A DNA stretch of 18,778 nt from positions 1 to 18,778 of the forward strand of contig JAFAAX010000111.1 of assembly GCA_023426345.1 (NCBI GenBank), written 5' to 3'. Each line of letters begins with the position of its first letter. Within the stretch, counting starts at the first letter, position 1. A program made the translations under genes and the position numbers. Below are positions 1-9,180 of the stretch, one piece after another. The DNA is from Actinomycetes bacterium (GTDB lineage Bacteria; Actinomycetota; Actinomycetes; Actinomycetales; Actinomycetaceae). The notes under the pieces are model-generated. The model saw nothing but the letters and a program-made list of their open reading frames with translations, made no database searches and was not told the origin of the DNA.

Positions 1-146
1 CCACGGTGGACTCCGTGGGCACGCAGCTGGGGGCGCTGGGCGCGGCGCTGGCCCTGCCGGGCTCGGCGGGCGCGGGCCAGGCGCGGTCCTTCGGCGTGGG
101 GGACGGCGCGAGCTCGGTCCTGCCCCCGATCCCCGGGGTGGGCTGA
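1..146 (+). CDS. MctB-like copper transport / outer-envelope protein, C-terminal end only
   Basis: Only the last 47 residues are in the window; the first complete codon is at position 3 and the stop is TGA at 144-146. The tail contains TVDSVGTQLGALGAALAL followed by FGVGDGASSVLPPIPG. From memory this resembles the C-terminus of the actinobacterial MctB family (Rv1698 in Mycobacterium tuberculosis, implicated in copper homeostasis). The neighbourhood agrees: in mycobacteria mctB lies directly before pyrG, and a NUDIX gene follows, exactly as here. The identification rests on a short fragment plus gene order, so the role of the full protein is inferred. Its stop is 60 nt before the pyrG start, and a separate pyrG promoter seems to lie in that gap. 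Confidence 0.6.
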   Translation, partial: TVDSVGTQLGALGAALALPGSAGAGQARSFGVGDGASSVLPPIPGVG

Positions 147-192
147 GGCACGGCCTCCGGCACGGCGCGGCCGGCCCCGTCGCCTGCGCTGT

Positions 193-206
193 TAGGATGA
201 AGTTCC

Positions 207-207
<1 letters not shown>
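193..207 (+). promoter_or_regulatory. Probable pyrG promoter -10 element with leaderless start
   Basis: TAGGAT at 193-198 fits the actinobacterial TAnnnT -10 consensus. Transcription would begin about 7 nt downstream, at 205-207, which coincides with the ATG of pyrG at 207. There is no purine-rich ribosome binding site at a useful distance before that ATG. The simplest reading is a leaderless mRNA. No clear -35 element is seen. Confidence 0.5.
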
Positions 208-1945
<1,738 letters not shown>

Positions 1946-1949
<4 letters not shown>

Positions 1950-2596
1950 CGGCGGACGCCTCTCCCCGCAGCGGCGGCGAGGACCTGCGCGACGAGAAGG
2001 CGGAACGCCCGGTGGAGTCCCACGAGCGCGTGTGGACCGGTCGGGTCTTCGGCCTCGATGAGGACCGCGTGCGCGTCACCGCCGGGGGCGGGCCCGTCGT
2101 CCGGCAGTACCTGGCGCATCCCGGCGCCGTCGGGATCCTCGCTCTGCGCGGCGCGGCCGGGCGCGAGCAGGTGCTGCTCGAGCGCCAGTACCGCCATCCC
2201 GTGGGCGCCGAGCTCTGGGAGATCCCGGCGGGGCTGCTCGACGTGGCCGGCGAGGCGCCGGTGGAGGCGGCGCGCCGGGAGCTGCGCGAGGAGGCCGACC
2301 TCGAGGCCGGGCGCTGGGACGTGCTGATCGACTACTTCACGTCCCCGGGCGCCTCCCAGGAGTCCGTCCGCGTGTTCCTGGCCCGCGACCTGCGCCCTGT
2401 GCCCGACCCGTTCCCCCGTGAGGACGAGGAGGCCGACCTGGAGCTGGTCTGGACGGATCTGGACGGGGCGGTCGACGCGGCCCTGTCGGGGAGGCTGCAC
2501 AACCCGTCGGCCGTCGCGGGGGTGCTGGCGGTCTCCGCTGCCCGCGCGCGCGGGTGGCGGACGCTGCGCCCCCTCGACGCCCCCTGGTTGCGCTGA
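1946..2596 (+). CDS. NUDIX hydrolase, ADP-ribose pyrophosphatase type
   Basis: A 216-residue cytosolic protein that probably hydrolyses ADP-ribose or a related nucleoside diphosphate to AMP and a phosphorylated product. The NUDIX box spans residues 96-119: G96, E103, then R111-E112-L113-R114-E115-E116, which bind the catalytic metal. Upstream, HPGAVGILAL and LLERQYRHPVG, followed by WEIPAGLLD, are typical of ADP-ribose pyrophosphatases. The gap between the first glycine and the first glutamate is six residues instead of five, and the usual glycine of EExG is D118; as I remember it the mycobacterial relative Rv1700 has the same longer gap. The gene starts inside the pyrG stop codon (ATGA), and the pyrG-NUDIX pair is conserved in actinobacteria. 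The true substrate cannot be told from sequence. Confidence 0.9.
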
Positions 2597-2640
2597 AAGC
2601 CCCGGACCACCGTTCTTCCCCCCTTCCTGTCCGCGAGGAG

Positions 2641-2660
2641 CGTGGGCCCCGCCACGATTT
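2641..2660 (+). terminator. Small hairpin after the NUDIX gene, possible terminator
   Basis: CGTGG (2641-2645) pairs with CCACG (2652-2656) around a six-base loop and is followed by ATTT. It lies 44 nt after the NUDIX stop and before the suf promoter, where a terminator is expected. The stem is short and the T run weak, so the call is modest. Confidence 0.35.
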
Positions 2661-2663
2661 CGG

Positions 2664-2677
2664 CAACGCCCTTGTTG
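2664..2677 (+). promoter_or_regulatory. Candidate SufR operator, CAAC-N6-GTTG
   Basis: CAAC at 2664-2667 and GTTG at 2674-2677 form an inverted repeat separated by exactly six bases. This is the operator published for the cyanobacterial iron-sulfur repressor SufR and, as I recall, also reported for a Streptomyces SufR. It lies directly upstream of a sufR gene and 12 bp before a TACACT -10 hexamer, so bound repressor would cover the -35 region. The position fits autorepression of sufR and repression of the whole suf operon. Arms are only 4 bp; location and exact spacing carry the call. Confidence 0.65.
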
Positions 2678-2689
2678 TGATAAAAGACG

Positions 2690-2695
2690 TACACT
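2690..2695 (+). promoter_or_regulatory. Probable -10 element of the suf operon
   Basis: TACACT at 2690-2695 fits TAnnnT and lies in an AT-richer stretch (2670-2702) that stands out from its GC-rich surroundings. Transcription would begin near 2702, leaving a leader of about 32 nt that carries the purine-rich ribosome binding site (2720-2730) of sufR. No clean -35 hexamer is seen at 17 bp; that position overlaps the SufR operator. Confidence 0.5.
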
Positions 2696-2733
2696 GGCAA
2701 TGACCGTCTGAACCGCGTCGGGGGAGGGGAACC

Positions 2734-3429
2734 ATGGTGGAGCCGAGCGATGTCCGCACCCGTGAGCACGTCCTCGACCTCGTCGTGGAGAAGGGGCCGG
2801 TGACGGCCTCGACCATCGCCCGGCTGCTCGGGTTGACGGCCGCCGCCGTGCGTCGGCACATCACCGCGCTGGAGGAGGACCACGAGATCGTCGAGCACGA
2901 GCCCGGCGCGGTGGGCAAGCGCGGCCGCGGGCGTCCGGCGCGGCACTACGTCGCCACGGAGCGCGGGCACGAGAAGCTGCCAGAGGGCTACTCCGAGCTG
3001 GCCGTCAAGGCGCTGGGCTATCTGGGCCAGGTCGGCGGTGGATCGGCCATCGAGTCCTTCGCGGCCGCGCGCTCGCGCGAGATCGAACGGCGCTACGCCC
3101 CCGCCGTGCGCGAGGCCGGCAAGGATCCGCGCATGCGGGCCCAGGCATTGGCCGACGCGCTCACCCAGGACGGCTACGCCGCCACCGTGCGCGACATCGG
3201 CTCGGGCACCTTCGCCGTGCAGCTGTGCCAGGGCCATTGCCCGATCCAGCAGGTGGCCGACGACTTCCCGCAGCTGTGCGACGCGGAGACGCAGGCCTTC
3301 GCGCGCCTGCTCGACGTCCACGTCCAACGGCTGGCGACGCTCGCCGGCGGCGAGCACGTCTGCACGACCAACATCCCCGTGGGATTGCCGGTGATCCGAC
3401 CGGTCGCTCGCAGCGCCGTCCACAAGTGA
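2734..3429 (+). CDS. sufR: Iron-sulfur cluster-sensing repressor SufR
   Basis: A 231-residue DNA-binding regulator of the suf operon. The N-terminal winged helix-turn-helix is seen in VLDLVVEKGPVTASTIARLL and the recognition segment LTAAAVRRHITALEE (residues 35-48), followed by a basic wing GKRGRGRPARHYV (61-73). The C-terminal half carries C165, C169, C182 and C210. The spacing C169-x12-C182-x27-C210 equals the cluster-ligand spacing I recall for M. tuberculosis SufR (Rv1460), so an Fe-S cofactor is very likely. ATG 2734 follows a strong GGGGAGGGGA site by 3-4 nt. It is the first gene of a seven-gene suf operon and has a CAAC-N6-GTTG operator in its promoter, so autorepression is likely when clusters are plentiful. 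The operator link is inference. Confidence 0.92.
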   Translation: MVEPSDVRTREHVLDLVVEKGPVTASTIARLLGLTAAAVRRHITALEEDHEIVEHEPGAVGKRGRGRPARHYVATERGHEKLPEGYSELAVKALGYLGQVGGGSAIESFAAARSREIERRYAPAVREAGKDPRMRAQALADALTQDGYAATVRDIGSGTFAVQLCQGHCPIQQVADDFPQLCDAETQAFARLLDVHVQRLATLAGGEHVCTTNIPVGLPVIRPVARSAVHK

Positions 3430-3476
3430 GCGCGCTGCGAGACCACGACACACCCCCAGGGGAGGAAAGGAAATCC

Positions 3477-4925
3477 ATGACGCAGTCACCCCCTGTCATG
3501 ACCTCGGAGGACCGCCGGCGGGCCGATGACCAGATCATCGAGTCCATCGGCGCCTACGAGTTCGGCTGGCACGACAGCGACGACTACTCGAGGGATGTCC
3601 GCACGGGCATCGACGAGGACGTCGTGCGCTCGATCTCCGCCCAGAAGGACGAGCCGGAGTGGATGCTCGAGCGCCGCCTCAAGGCCCTGGGGCTGTTCGA
3701 GCGCAAACCGATGCCCACCTGGGGCGCGGACCTGTCGGGGATCGACTTCGACGACTTCAAGTACTACGTGCGCCCCACGGACCGCCAGGTCAACGACTGG
3801 AACGACCTGCCCGCCGACATCCGCGAGACCTATGACCGCCTGGGCATCCCGGAGGCCGAGAAGAACCGCCTGGTCGCGGGCGTCGCGGCGCAGTACGAGT
3901 CCGAGGTGGTCTACCAGCAGATCCAGGAGGACCTCGAGCGCCAGGGCGTCGTCTTCCTGGACACCGACACCGGCCTGAAGAAGTACCCCGAGATCTTCGA
4001 GGAGTACTTCGGGAAGTCGATCCCCGCCGGCGACAACAAGTTCGCGGCCCTCAACACCGCGGCCTGGTCGGGCGGCTCGTTCGTCTACGTCCCCAAGGGC
4101 GTCCACGTGACCATCCCGCTGCAGGCCTACTTCCGGATCAACACGGAGGCCATGGGCCAGTTCGAGCGGACGCTCATCGTCGCCGACGAGGGCTCCTACG
4201 TCCACTACGTCGAGGGCTGCACGGCCCCGATCTACGACACGAACTCCCTGCACGCGGCCGTCGTCGAGATCTTCGTCCGCAAGGACGCCCGCGTGCGCTA
4301 CACGACGATCCAGAACTGGTCCACCAACGTCCTCAACCTGGTGACGCAGCGCGCCATCGTCGAGGAGGGCGGGACCATGGAGTGGATCGACGGCAACATG
4401 GGATCCGCGATCACCATGAAGTACCCGGCCTGCTACCTCATGGGCGATCACGCCCGCGGGGAGACGCTGTCGATCGGCTTCGCCGGCCCCGGCCAGAACC
4501 AGGACACGGGCGCGAAGATGGTCCACATGGCGCCCCACACGTCGTCCTCGATCGTCTCGAAGTCCGTGTCCCGCGGGGGCGGGCGGACGTCCTACCGTGG
4601 CCTGGTCCAGATCCACCAGCGCGCCCGGCACTCGAAGTCGAACGTCCTGTGCGACGCGCTGCTGGTCGACAAGCAGTCCCGCACGGACACCTACCCCTAC
4701 GTCGACGTGCGCACGGACGACGTCGAGATGGGCCACGAGGCCACCGTCTCGAAGGTGTCCGAGGACCAGTTGTTCTATCTGATGAGCCGCGGCCTGGACG
4801 AGAACGAGGCGATGGCCACCATCGTCCGCGGGTTCGTCGAGCCGATCGCGAAGGAGCTCCCGATGGAGTACGCGCTCGAGCTCAACCGCCTCATCGAACT
4901 CCAGATGGAAGGATCTGTCGGCTGA
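3477..4925 (+). CDS. sufB: Fe-S cluster scaffold subunit SufB
   Basis: A 482-residue core subunit of the cytosolic SufBCD complex, which assembles nascent Fe-S clusters. ATG 3477 is preferred because GGAGGAAAGG (3461-3470) lies 6 nt upstream; the open frame extends further 5' only inside sufR. Family signatures include YVPKGVHVTIPLQAYFRIN, the core beta-helix, and NVLCDALLVD, whose C392 corresponds to the conserved cluster/sulfur-accepting cysteine (Cys405 in E. coli SufB). The C-terminal EDQLFYLMSRGL motif is shared with SufD. Unlike the M. tuberculosis SufB (Rv1461), this gene carries no intein. It follows sufR by 47 nt and ends one nucleotide before the sufD ATG, which suggests coupled translation of the two scaffold subunits. 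Confidence 0.97.
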   Translation: MTQSPPVMTSEDRRRADDQIIESIGAYEFGWHDSDDYSRDVRTGIDEDVVRSISAQKDEPEWMLERRLKALGLFERKPMPTWGADLSGIDFDDFKYYVRPTDRQVNDWNDLPADIRETYDRLGIPEAEKNRLVAGVAAQYESEVVYQQIQEDLERQGVVFLDTDTGLKKYPEIFEEYFGKSIPAGDNKFAALNTAAWSGGSFVYVPKGVHVTIPLQAYFRINTEAMGQFERTLIVADEGSYVHYVEGCTAPIYDTNSLHAAVVEIFVRKDARVRYTTIQNWSTNVLNLVTQRAIVEEGGTMEWIDGNMGSAITMKYPACYLMGDHARGETLSIGFAGPGQNQDTGAKMVHMAPHTSSSIVSKSVSRGGGRTSYRGLVQIHQRARHSKSNVLCDALLVDKQSRTDTYPYVDVRTDDVEMGHEATVSKVSEDQLFYLMSRGLDENEAMATIVRGFVEPIAKELPMEYALELNRLIELQMEGSVG

Positions 4926-4926
4926 C

Positions 4927-6156
4927 ATGAGCACTGCCGAAACCATGGCACGTCCCCACACCCATGACGGCGCCCCCCAGGGCACCTCGCAGTCCTCACG
5001 TGGCGACCGCCCGACCTCGTTCGCCCTCGACGACATCCCGGTCCCCCAGGGACGCGAGGAGGACTGGCGGTTCACGCCGATGCGGCGCATCAAGCGCCTG
5101 TTCGACCCTGCGAACTACGACCGGGGCGACGCCCCCGTGCGCGTGGACGCCCCCGAGGGCGTCCAGGTCGAGACCGTCGGACGCGACGACCCCCGTCTGG
5201 GCGGGGTCCTGGAGCCCGGCGACCGCACGGCGGTCGTCGCGTGGAACGGCTTCGAGCGCTCCACCGTGGTGACGATCCCGAAGGGCGCCGAACTCGACCG
5301 GCCGGTGGCCATCGCCGTCGACGGCGTCGAGGGCACGCGCGCCCAGCACATCCTCGTGCGGGCCGGTGAGCTCTCCAACGCGACGGTGGTCCTCTCCCAC
5401 ACGGGATCCCCGGACGCCTGGCTCAACCAGACCGTGGAGATCGAGGCCGCCGACGCCGCGAACCTCACGGTCGTGTCCCTTCAGGAATGGTCCGACACGG
5501 CGGTCCACGCCTCGAACCAGCGGATGTCGCTGGGCAAGGACACGGTCCTGCGCCACATCGTCGTCTCGCTGGGCGGGGATCTGGTGCGCGTGTGCGCCGA
5601 CACGGACTTCCGGGGGCCCGGCGGCGAGCTCACGATGCTGGGCCTGTACTTCGTCGACGCCGGCCAGCACCTCGAGCACCGGGTGTTCGTCCACCACTCC
5701 CAGCCTGACACCTACGCCCGCGTCACCTACAAGGGGGCGCTCCAGGGCGCGGACGCGCATTCGGTGTGGGTGGGCGACTGCCTGATCGGGCCGAACGCGG
5801 ACAACACGGACACCTACGAGCTCAATCGCAACCTGGTGCTCACCGAGGGCGCGAAGGCCGACTCGGTGCCCAACCTGGAGATCGAGAACGGCGAGATCAA
5901 GGGCGCCGGCCATGCCTCCGCCACGGGGCGCTTCGACGACGAGCAGCTGTTCTACCTGATGAGCCGCGGCGTCTCCGAGGGCGACGCCCGGCGCCTCGTC
6001 GTGCGCGGCTACTTCCACGAGCTCATCGAGCAGATCGGCGTGCCCGTCGTCCAGGACCACCTCATGGCCGCCATCGAGCGCGAGCTCGAGGAGTCCGCCC
6101 GCGCCGAGGCCCAGGGGGCCGCCGAGCGCGCCGCCCGGACCTCCGCCGCCGACTGA
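4927..6156 (+). CDS. sufD: Fe-S cluster assembly subunit SufD
   Basis: A 409-residue partner of SufB in the SufBC2D complex; SufD helps with iron entry and complex stability. After a low-complexity N-terminus of about 30 residues, the family motif REEDWRFTPMRRIKRLF (residues 43-59) appears. The C-terminal beta-helix domain carries GAGHASATGRFDDEQLFYL, in which H329 corresponds to the functionally important His360 of E. coli SufD. The ATG lies one nucleotide after the sufB stop. The end of the protein is an Ala/Glu/Arg-rich tail. A 55-nt gap follows before sufC and carries a clear ribosome binding site. Confidence 0.96.
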   Translation: MSTAETMARPHTHDGAPQGTSQSSRGDRPTSFALDDIPVPQGREEDWRFTPMRRIKRLFDPANYDRGDAPVRVDAPEGVQVETVGRDDPRLGGVLEPGDRTAVVAWNGFERSTVVTIPKGAELDRPVAIAVDGVEGTRAQHILVRAGELSNATVVLSHTGSPDAWLNQTVEIEAADAANLTVVSLQEWSDTAVHASNQRMSLGKDTVLRHIVVSLGGDLVRVCADTDFRGPGGELTMLGLYFVDAGQHLEHRVFVHHSQPDTYARVTYKGALQGADAHSVWVGDCLIGPNADNTDTYELNRNLVLTEGAKADSVPNLEIENGEIKGAGHASATGRFDDEQLFYLMSRGVSEGDARRLVVRGYFHELIEQIGVPVVQDHLMAAIERELEESARAEAQGAAERAARTSAAD

Positions 6157-6211
6157 ACCGTCCACCACCACTGAGCGTGCGGCGCGAGGGCGTCGCCAAG
6201 GGAGAAGAAGA

Positions 6212-6964
6212 ATGTCGACCCTGACCATCAAGGACCTCCACGTGACCGTGGACACTCAGGAGGGGGAGAAGGAGATCCTCAAGGGCGTTGACCTCACGAT
6301 CAACTCCGGGGAGATCCACGCCCTCATGGGGCCCAACGGCTCCGGCAAGTCCACCATGGCCTACGCGCTGGCCGGCCACCCGAGCTACCACATCACCTCC
6401 GGCGACGCCTGGCTGGACGACCAGTCCATCAACGACATGACGGTGGACCAGCGCGCCAAGGCGGGCCTGTTCTTGGCCATGCAGTACCCGGTGGAGGTCG
6501 CCGGCGTGTCCGTGTCGAATTTCCTGCGCACGGCGAAGACGGCGATCGACGGGGAGGCCCCGCAGATCCGGCGGTGGGTCAAGGACGTCAAGACCTCCAT
6601 GGAGAACCTGCGCATGGACGCGGACTTCGCGGACCGCGACGTCAACGTGGGGTTCTCGGGAGGGGAGAAGAAGCGCCTCGAGATCCTCCAGATGGAGCTC
6701 CTCAAGCCCTCCTTCGCGATCCTGGACGAGACCGACTCCGGGCTGGACGTCGACGCGCTGCGCATCGTCTCCGAGGGCGTCAACCGCGTCCACGGGGACA
6801 CGGGATGCGGCGTGATGCTCATCACCCACTACACCCGCATCCTGCGCTACATCCATCCGAGTCACGTCCACGTGTTCGTCGACGGCCACGTCGCGGCCTC
6901 CGGCGGCCCCGAGCTGGCGGACCAGCTCGAGGACGAGGGCTACGACAAGTACCTCGGACTCTGA
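6212..6964 (+). CDS. sufC: Suf ABC-type ATPase SufC
   Basis: A 250-residue cytosolic ATPase that binds SufB and SufD and drives the conformational change that opens the scaffold during cluster assembly; it is not a membrane transporter. Walker A is GPNGSGKST (residues 40-48), the Q-loop glutamine is Q91 in FLAMQYP, the signature is FSGGEKKRLEI (148-158), and Walker B ends in D172-E173 within LDETDSGLDVDAL, the characteristic SufC form. The switch histidine is H206. ATG 6212 follows GGAGAAGAAG by 2-3 nt. The gene lies between sufD and sufS with a 13-nt gap to sufS. Confidence 0.97.
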   Translation: MSTLTIKDLHVTVDTQEGEKEILKGVDLTINSGEIHALMGPNGSGKSTMAYALAGHPSYHITSGDAWLDDQSINDMTVDQRAKAGLFLAMQYPVEVAGVSVSNFLRTAKTAIDGEAPQIRRWVKDVKTSMENLRMDADFADRDVNVGFSGGEKKRLEILQMELLKPSFAILDETDSGLDVDALRIVSEGVNRVHGDTGCGVMLITHYTRILRYIHPSHVHVFVDGHVAASGGPELADQLEDEGYDKYLGL

Positions 6965-6977
6965 GGAGGAGAAGACG

Positions 6978-8270
6978 ATGACGACGGCCTCACCGGGCGG
7001 GTTCTCCGCCGCGGAGCTTGACGCGCTGCGCCGGGACTTCCCGATCCTCTCCCGCACCGGGAGGGGCGGGCGGCCGATCGTCTACCTCGACTCCTCGGCC
7101 ACGTCGCAGAAGCCGGAGTGCGTCATCGACGCCGAGGCGGGCTTCTACCGGCTCCACAACGCGGCGGTCCACCGGGGCACCCACCTGCTGGGCGACGAGT
7201 CGACGGAGGCGTTCGAGGAGGCCCGGCGGGCCCTCGCGCGGTTCGTCGGCGGCGCCCCCGATGAGATCGTGTGGACGAAGAACGCGACGGAGGGCATCAA
7301 CGTCGTCGCCTACGCGATGGGCAACGCGTCGGCCGGGCGCGGCGGCGAGGGCGCGGCCCGGCTGAGGGTGGGCCCGGGCGATCGCATCGTCGTCTCCCGG
7401 GCCGAGCACCATGCGAACCAGGTGCCCTGGCAGGAGCTCTGCGCGCGCACGGGCGCCGAGCTCGCGTGGCTCGACCTCACCCCCGACGGGCGGATCGACC
7501 TCGACACGCTCTCCGTCATCACGCCGGCCACCCGGATGGTCGCCGTCACCCACGTCTCGAACGTCACCGGCGCCATCACGCCCGTGGAGCCCATCGTGGC
7601 GGCCGCGCGCAACGTGGGGGCGATGGTTCTCCTCGACACGTGCCAGTCCAGCGCGCACCTGCCGATCGACGTGGGCGCCCTGGGCGTGGACTTCGCGGTG
7701 TTCTCCTCCCACAAGATGCTCGGCCCCACGGGGGCGGGCGCGCTGTGGGGGCGCCGCGAGCTGCTGGAGGCGATGCCCCCCGTGCTCACGGGCGGCTCGA
7801 TGATCGCCGACGTCACGATGGAGCGCACCGAGTACATGCCGCCGCCCGAGCGGTTCGAGGCGGGCTCCCAGCCCGTCGCGCAGATCGCCGCGTGGGCGGT
7901 GGCGCTGGGGTACCTCACGGATCTGGGGATGGACCGCGTCGCGGCCCACGAGGAGGTCATCACGCGGGCCCTCCTGGAGGGGATCGCCTCGGTGCCGGGC
8001 GTGCGCGTCCTGGGGCCGTCGGAGGCCGTGGACCGGGTGGGCGTCGTGGCGTTCACCGTGGACGGCGTGCACCCCCACGACGTCGGGCAGGTGCTCGACG
8101 CCGAGGACGTCGCCGTGCGGGTCGGCCACCACTGCGCGATCCCGCTCCACGCGTTCTTCGGCGTGAGGGCCTCCGCCCGCGCCTCCGCGGCGCCGACGAC
8201 GACCCTCGACGAGGTCGACCGCCTGGTCGAGGCGCTCTCCCACGTGCGGTCCTACTTCGGGGGAATGTGA
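6978..8270 (+). CDS. sufS: Cysteine desulfurase SufS (group II)
   Basis: A 430-residue PLP enzyme that converts L-cysteine to alanine and leaves a persulfide on its active-site cysteine. The PLP-binding lysine is K246 in FSSHKMLGPTGAGALWG, preceded by H245, and the sulfur-accepting cysteine is C386 in RVGHHCAIPLH. The short loop around that cysteine is typical of group II (SufS) rather than group I (IscS/NifS) enzymes. ATG 6978 is 7-9 nt from a GAGGAGGAG ribosome binding site. Residues 116-123 (ASAGRGGEGA region) look like a small Gly/Ala insertion. The stop overlaps the sufU ATG by one nucleotide, so enzyme and sulfur acceptor are likely made together. Confidence 0.96.
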   Translation: MTTASPGGFSAAELDALRRDFPILSRTGRGGRPIVYLDSSATSQKPECVIDAEAGFYRLHNAAVHRGTHLLGDESTEAFEEARRALARFVGGAPDEIVWTKNATEGINVVAYAMGNASAGRGGEGAARLRVGPGDRIVVSRAEHHANQVPWQELCARTGAELAWLDLTPDGRIDLDTLSVITPATRMVAVTHVSNVTGAITPVEPIVAAARNVGAMVLLDTCQSSAHLPIDVGALGVDFAVFSSHKMLGPTGAGALWGRRELLEAMPPVLTGGSMIADVTMERTEYMPPPERFEAGSQPVAQIAAWAVALGYLTDLGMDRVAAHEEVITRALLEGIASVPGVRVLGPSEAVDRVGVVAFTVDGVHPHDVGQVLDAEDVAVRVGHHCAIPLHAFFGVRASARASAAPTTTLDEVDRLVEALSHVRSYFGGM

Positions 8271-8737
8271 TGTCCAGTCTCGAACAGCTCTACCAGCAGG
8301 TGATCCTCGATCATTCGCGCGAGCGGCACGGGTCGGGCGAGCTGCCCTTCGACATCGGCGCCTCCTCGCATCAGGTGAACCCGACGTGCGGGGACCAGGT
8401 GACGCTCGGAGTGTCCGTGGACGGCGCGGGCCGGGTGTCGCGGCTCGTGTGGGACGGCGACGGATGCTCGATCTCGCAGGCGTCGCTGTCCATGCTGTCC
8501 GACCTCGTGGAGGGCCGCTCCACGGATGAGATCGCCCGCCTGTACGCGGACATGGACCAGATGATGCACTCGCGCGGCGCGGGCGTGCCGGAGGAGATCC
8601 TGGACGACCTGGGCGACGCGGCGGCCCTGGAGGGGACCTCCCAGTTCCCCAACCGCATCAAGTGCGCGCTGCTGGGGTGGTACGCCCTGCGCGACGCGCT
8701 GGCCAAGCTCGGCACCGACATCGCAGGAGGACAGTGA
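8270..8737 (+). CDS. sufU: Zinc-dependent sulfurtransferase SufU
   Basis: A 155-residue zinc protein that takes the persulfide sulfur from SufS and passes it to SufB. The expected zinc ligands are all visible: C40 and D42 in NPTCGDQV, C66 in GDGCSISQAS, and C132 in RIKCALLGW. The SufU-specific insertion between the second and third ligands (residues 80-120) is present, which separates it from IscU. It starts in TGATG, sharing one base with the sufS stop, and ends in another TGATG shared with the next gene. The order sufS-sufU-DUF59 gene is standard in actinobacteria and Firmicutes. Confidence 0.96.
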   Translation: MSSLEQLYQQVILDHSRERHGSGELPFDIGASSHQVNPTCGDQVTLGVSVDGAGRVSRLVWDGDGCSISQASLSMLSDLVEGRSTDEIARLYADMDQMMHSRGAGVPEEILDDLGDAAALEGTSQFPNRIKCALLGWYALRDALAKLGTDIAGGQ

Positions 8738-9150
8738 TGAGCATGGGGAACCCGATGGCCCAGTCCGACCCCGGCGCCCAGCGCTTCGGGGCCGCGACCC
8801 CGCCTCAGTATTTCACGGGCACGGATCTCGAGGAGGAGGGCGCGGTGGCGGGCGCGGACGTCCTGGAGGCCCTCAAGGACGTCATCGACCCGGAGCTCGG
8901 CATCAACATCGTGGACCTGGGCCTCGTCTACGGGATCCGCATCGACGCCGAGGACAACATCCAGATCGACATGACGTTGACGACGGCCGCCTGCCCGCTC
9001 ACCGACATCATCGAGCGCCAGTCGGAGATGGTGCTGGCGGGGCTGGCGGCCTCGGTGGCCGTCAACTGGGTGTGGATGCCCGCGTGGGGGCCCGAGCGCA
9101 TCACGGACGACGGCCGCGACCAGCTGCGCGCCATCGGCTTCAACGTCTGA
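8737..9150 (+). CDS. sufT: SufT-like DUF59 / MIP18-family Fe-S maturation protein
   Basis: A 137-residue protein, last gene of the suf operon. After about 35 low-complexity residues the DUF59 domain reads VLEALKDVIDPELGINIVDLGLVYG (residues 42-66, key residues D51-P-E-L-G and N-I-V-D-L-G), then TLTTAACPLTD with C86, the conserved cysteine of the family. DUF59 proteins help insert or transfer Fe-S clusters into client proteins; the exact step in bacteria is not settled. ATG 8737 lies 6 nt after AGGAGG (8725-8730) and shares one base with the sufU stop; a second in-frame ATG at 8743 has poorer spacing. The gene ends 12 nt from the end of a convergent acyl-CoA ligase gene. Confidence 0.92.
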   Translation: MSMGNPMAQSDPGAQRFGAATPPQYFTGTDLEEEGAVAGADVLEALKDVIDPELGINIVDLGLVYGIRIDAEDNIQIDMTLTTAACPLTDIIERQSEMVLAGLAASVAVNWVWMPAWGPERITDDGRDQLRAIGFNV

Positions 9151-9156
9151 GGCGCG

Positions 9157-9180
9157 GGCCCCTCAGCGGGCGCCGGGGCC
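9157..9180. terminator. Possible hairpin between convergent sufT and acyl-CoA ligase genes
   Basis: GGCCCC (9157-9162) can pair with GGGGCC (9175-9180) across a 12-nt loop, overlapping the last codons of the acyl-CoA ligase. It is symmetrical and could stop transcription from both sides of the 12-nt gap. There is no T run, and short GC stems are common in such DNA. Confidence 0.25.

Noticed and set aside
3225..3476. 5' extension of sufB into sufR
   Set aside because: The frame is open but overlaps conserved sufR sequence; the strong ribosome binding site and normal family length favour ATG 3477.
3477..4925. SufB intein, as in M. tuberculosis
   Set aside because: The gene is uninterrupted at 482 residues, the normal length, with no splicing-domain motifs.
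3486..6255. Two long antisense frames opposite sufB and sufD (3486-5093 and 4996-6255)
   Set aside because: Both are compositional shadows of conserved Suf genes; they have no ribosome binding site, promoter or recognisable domain.
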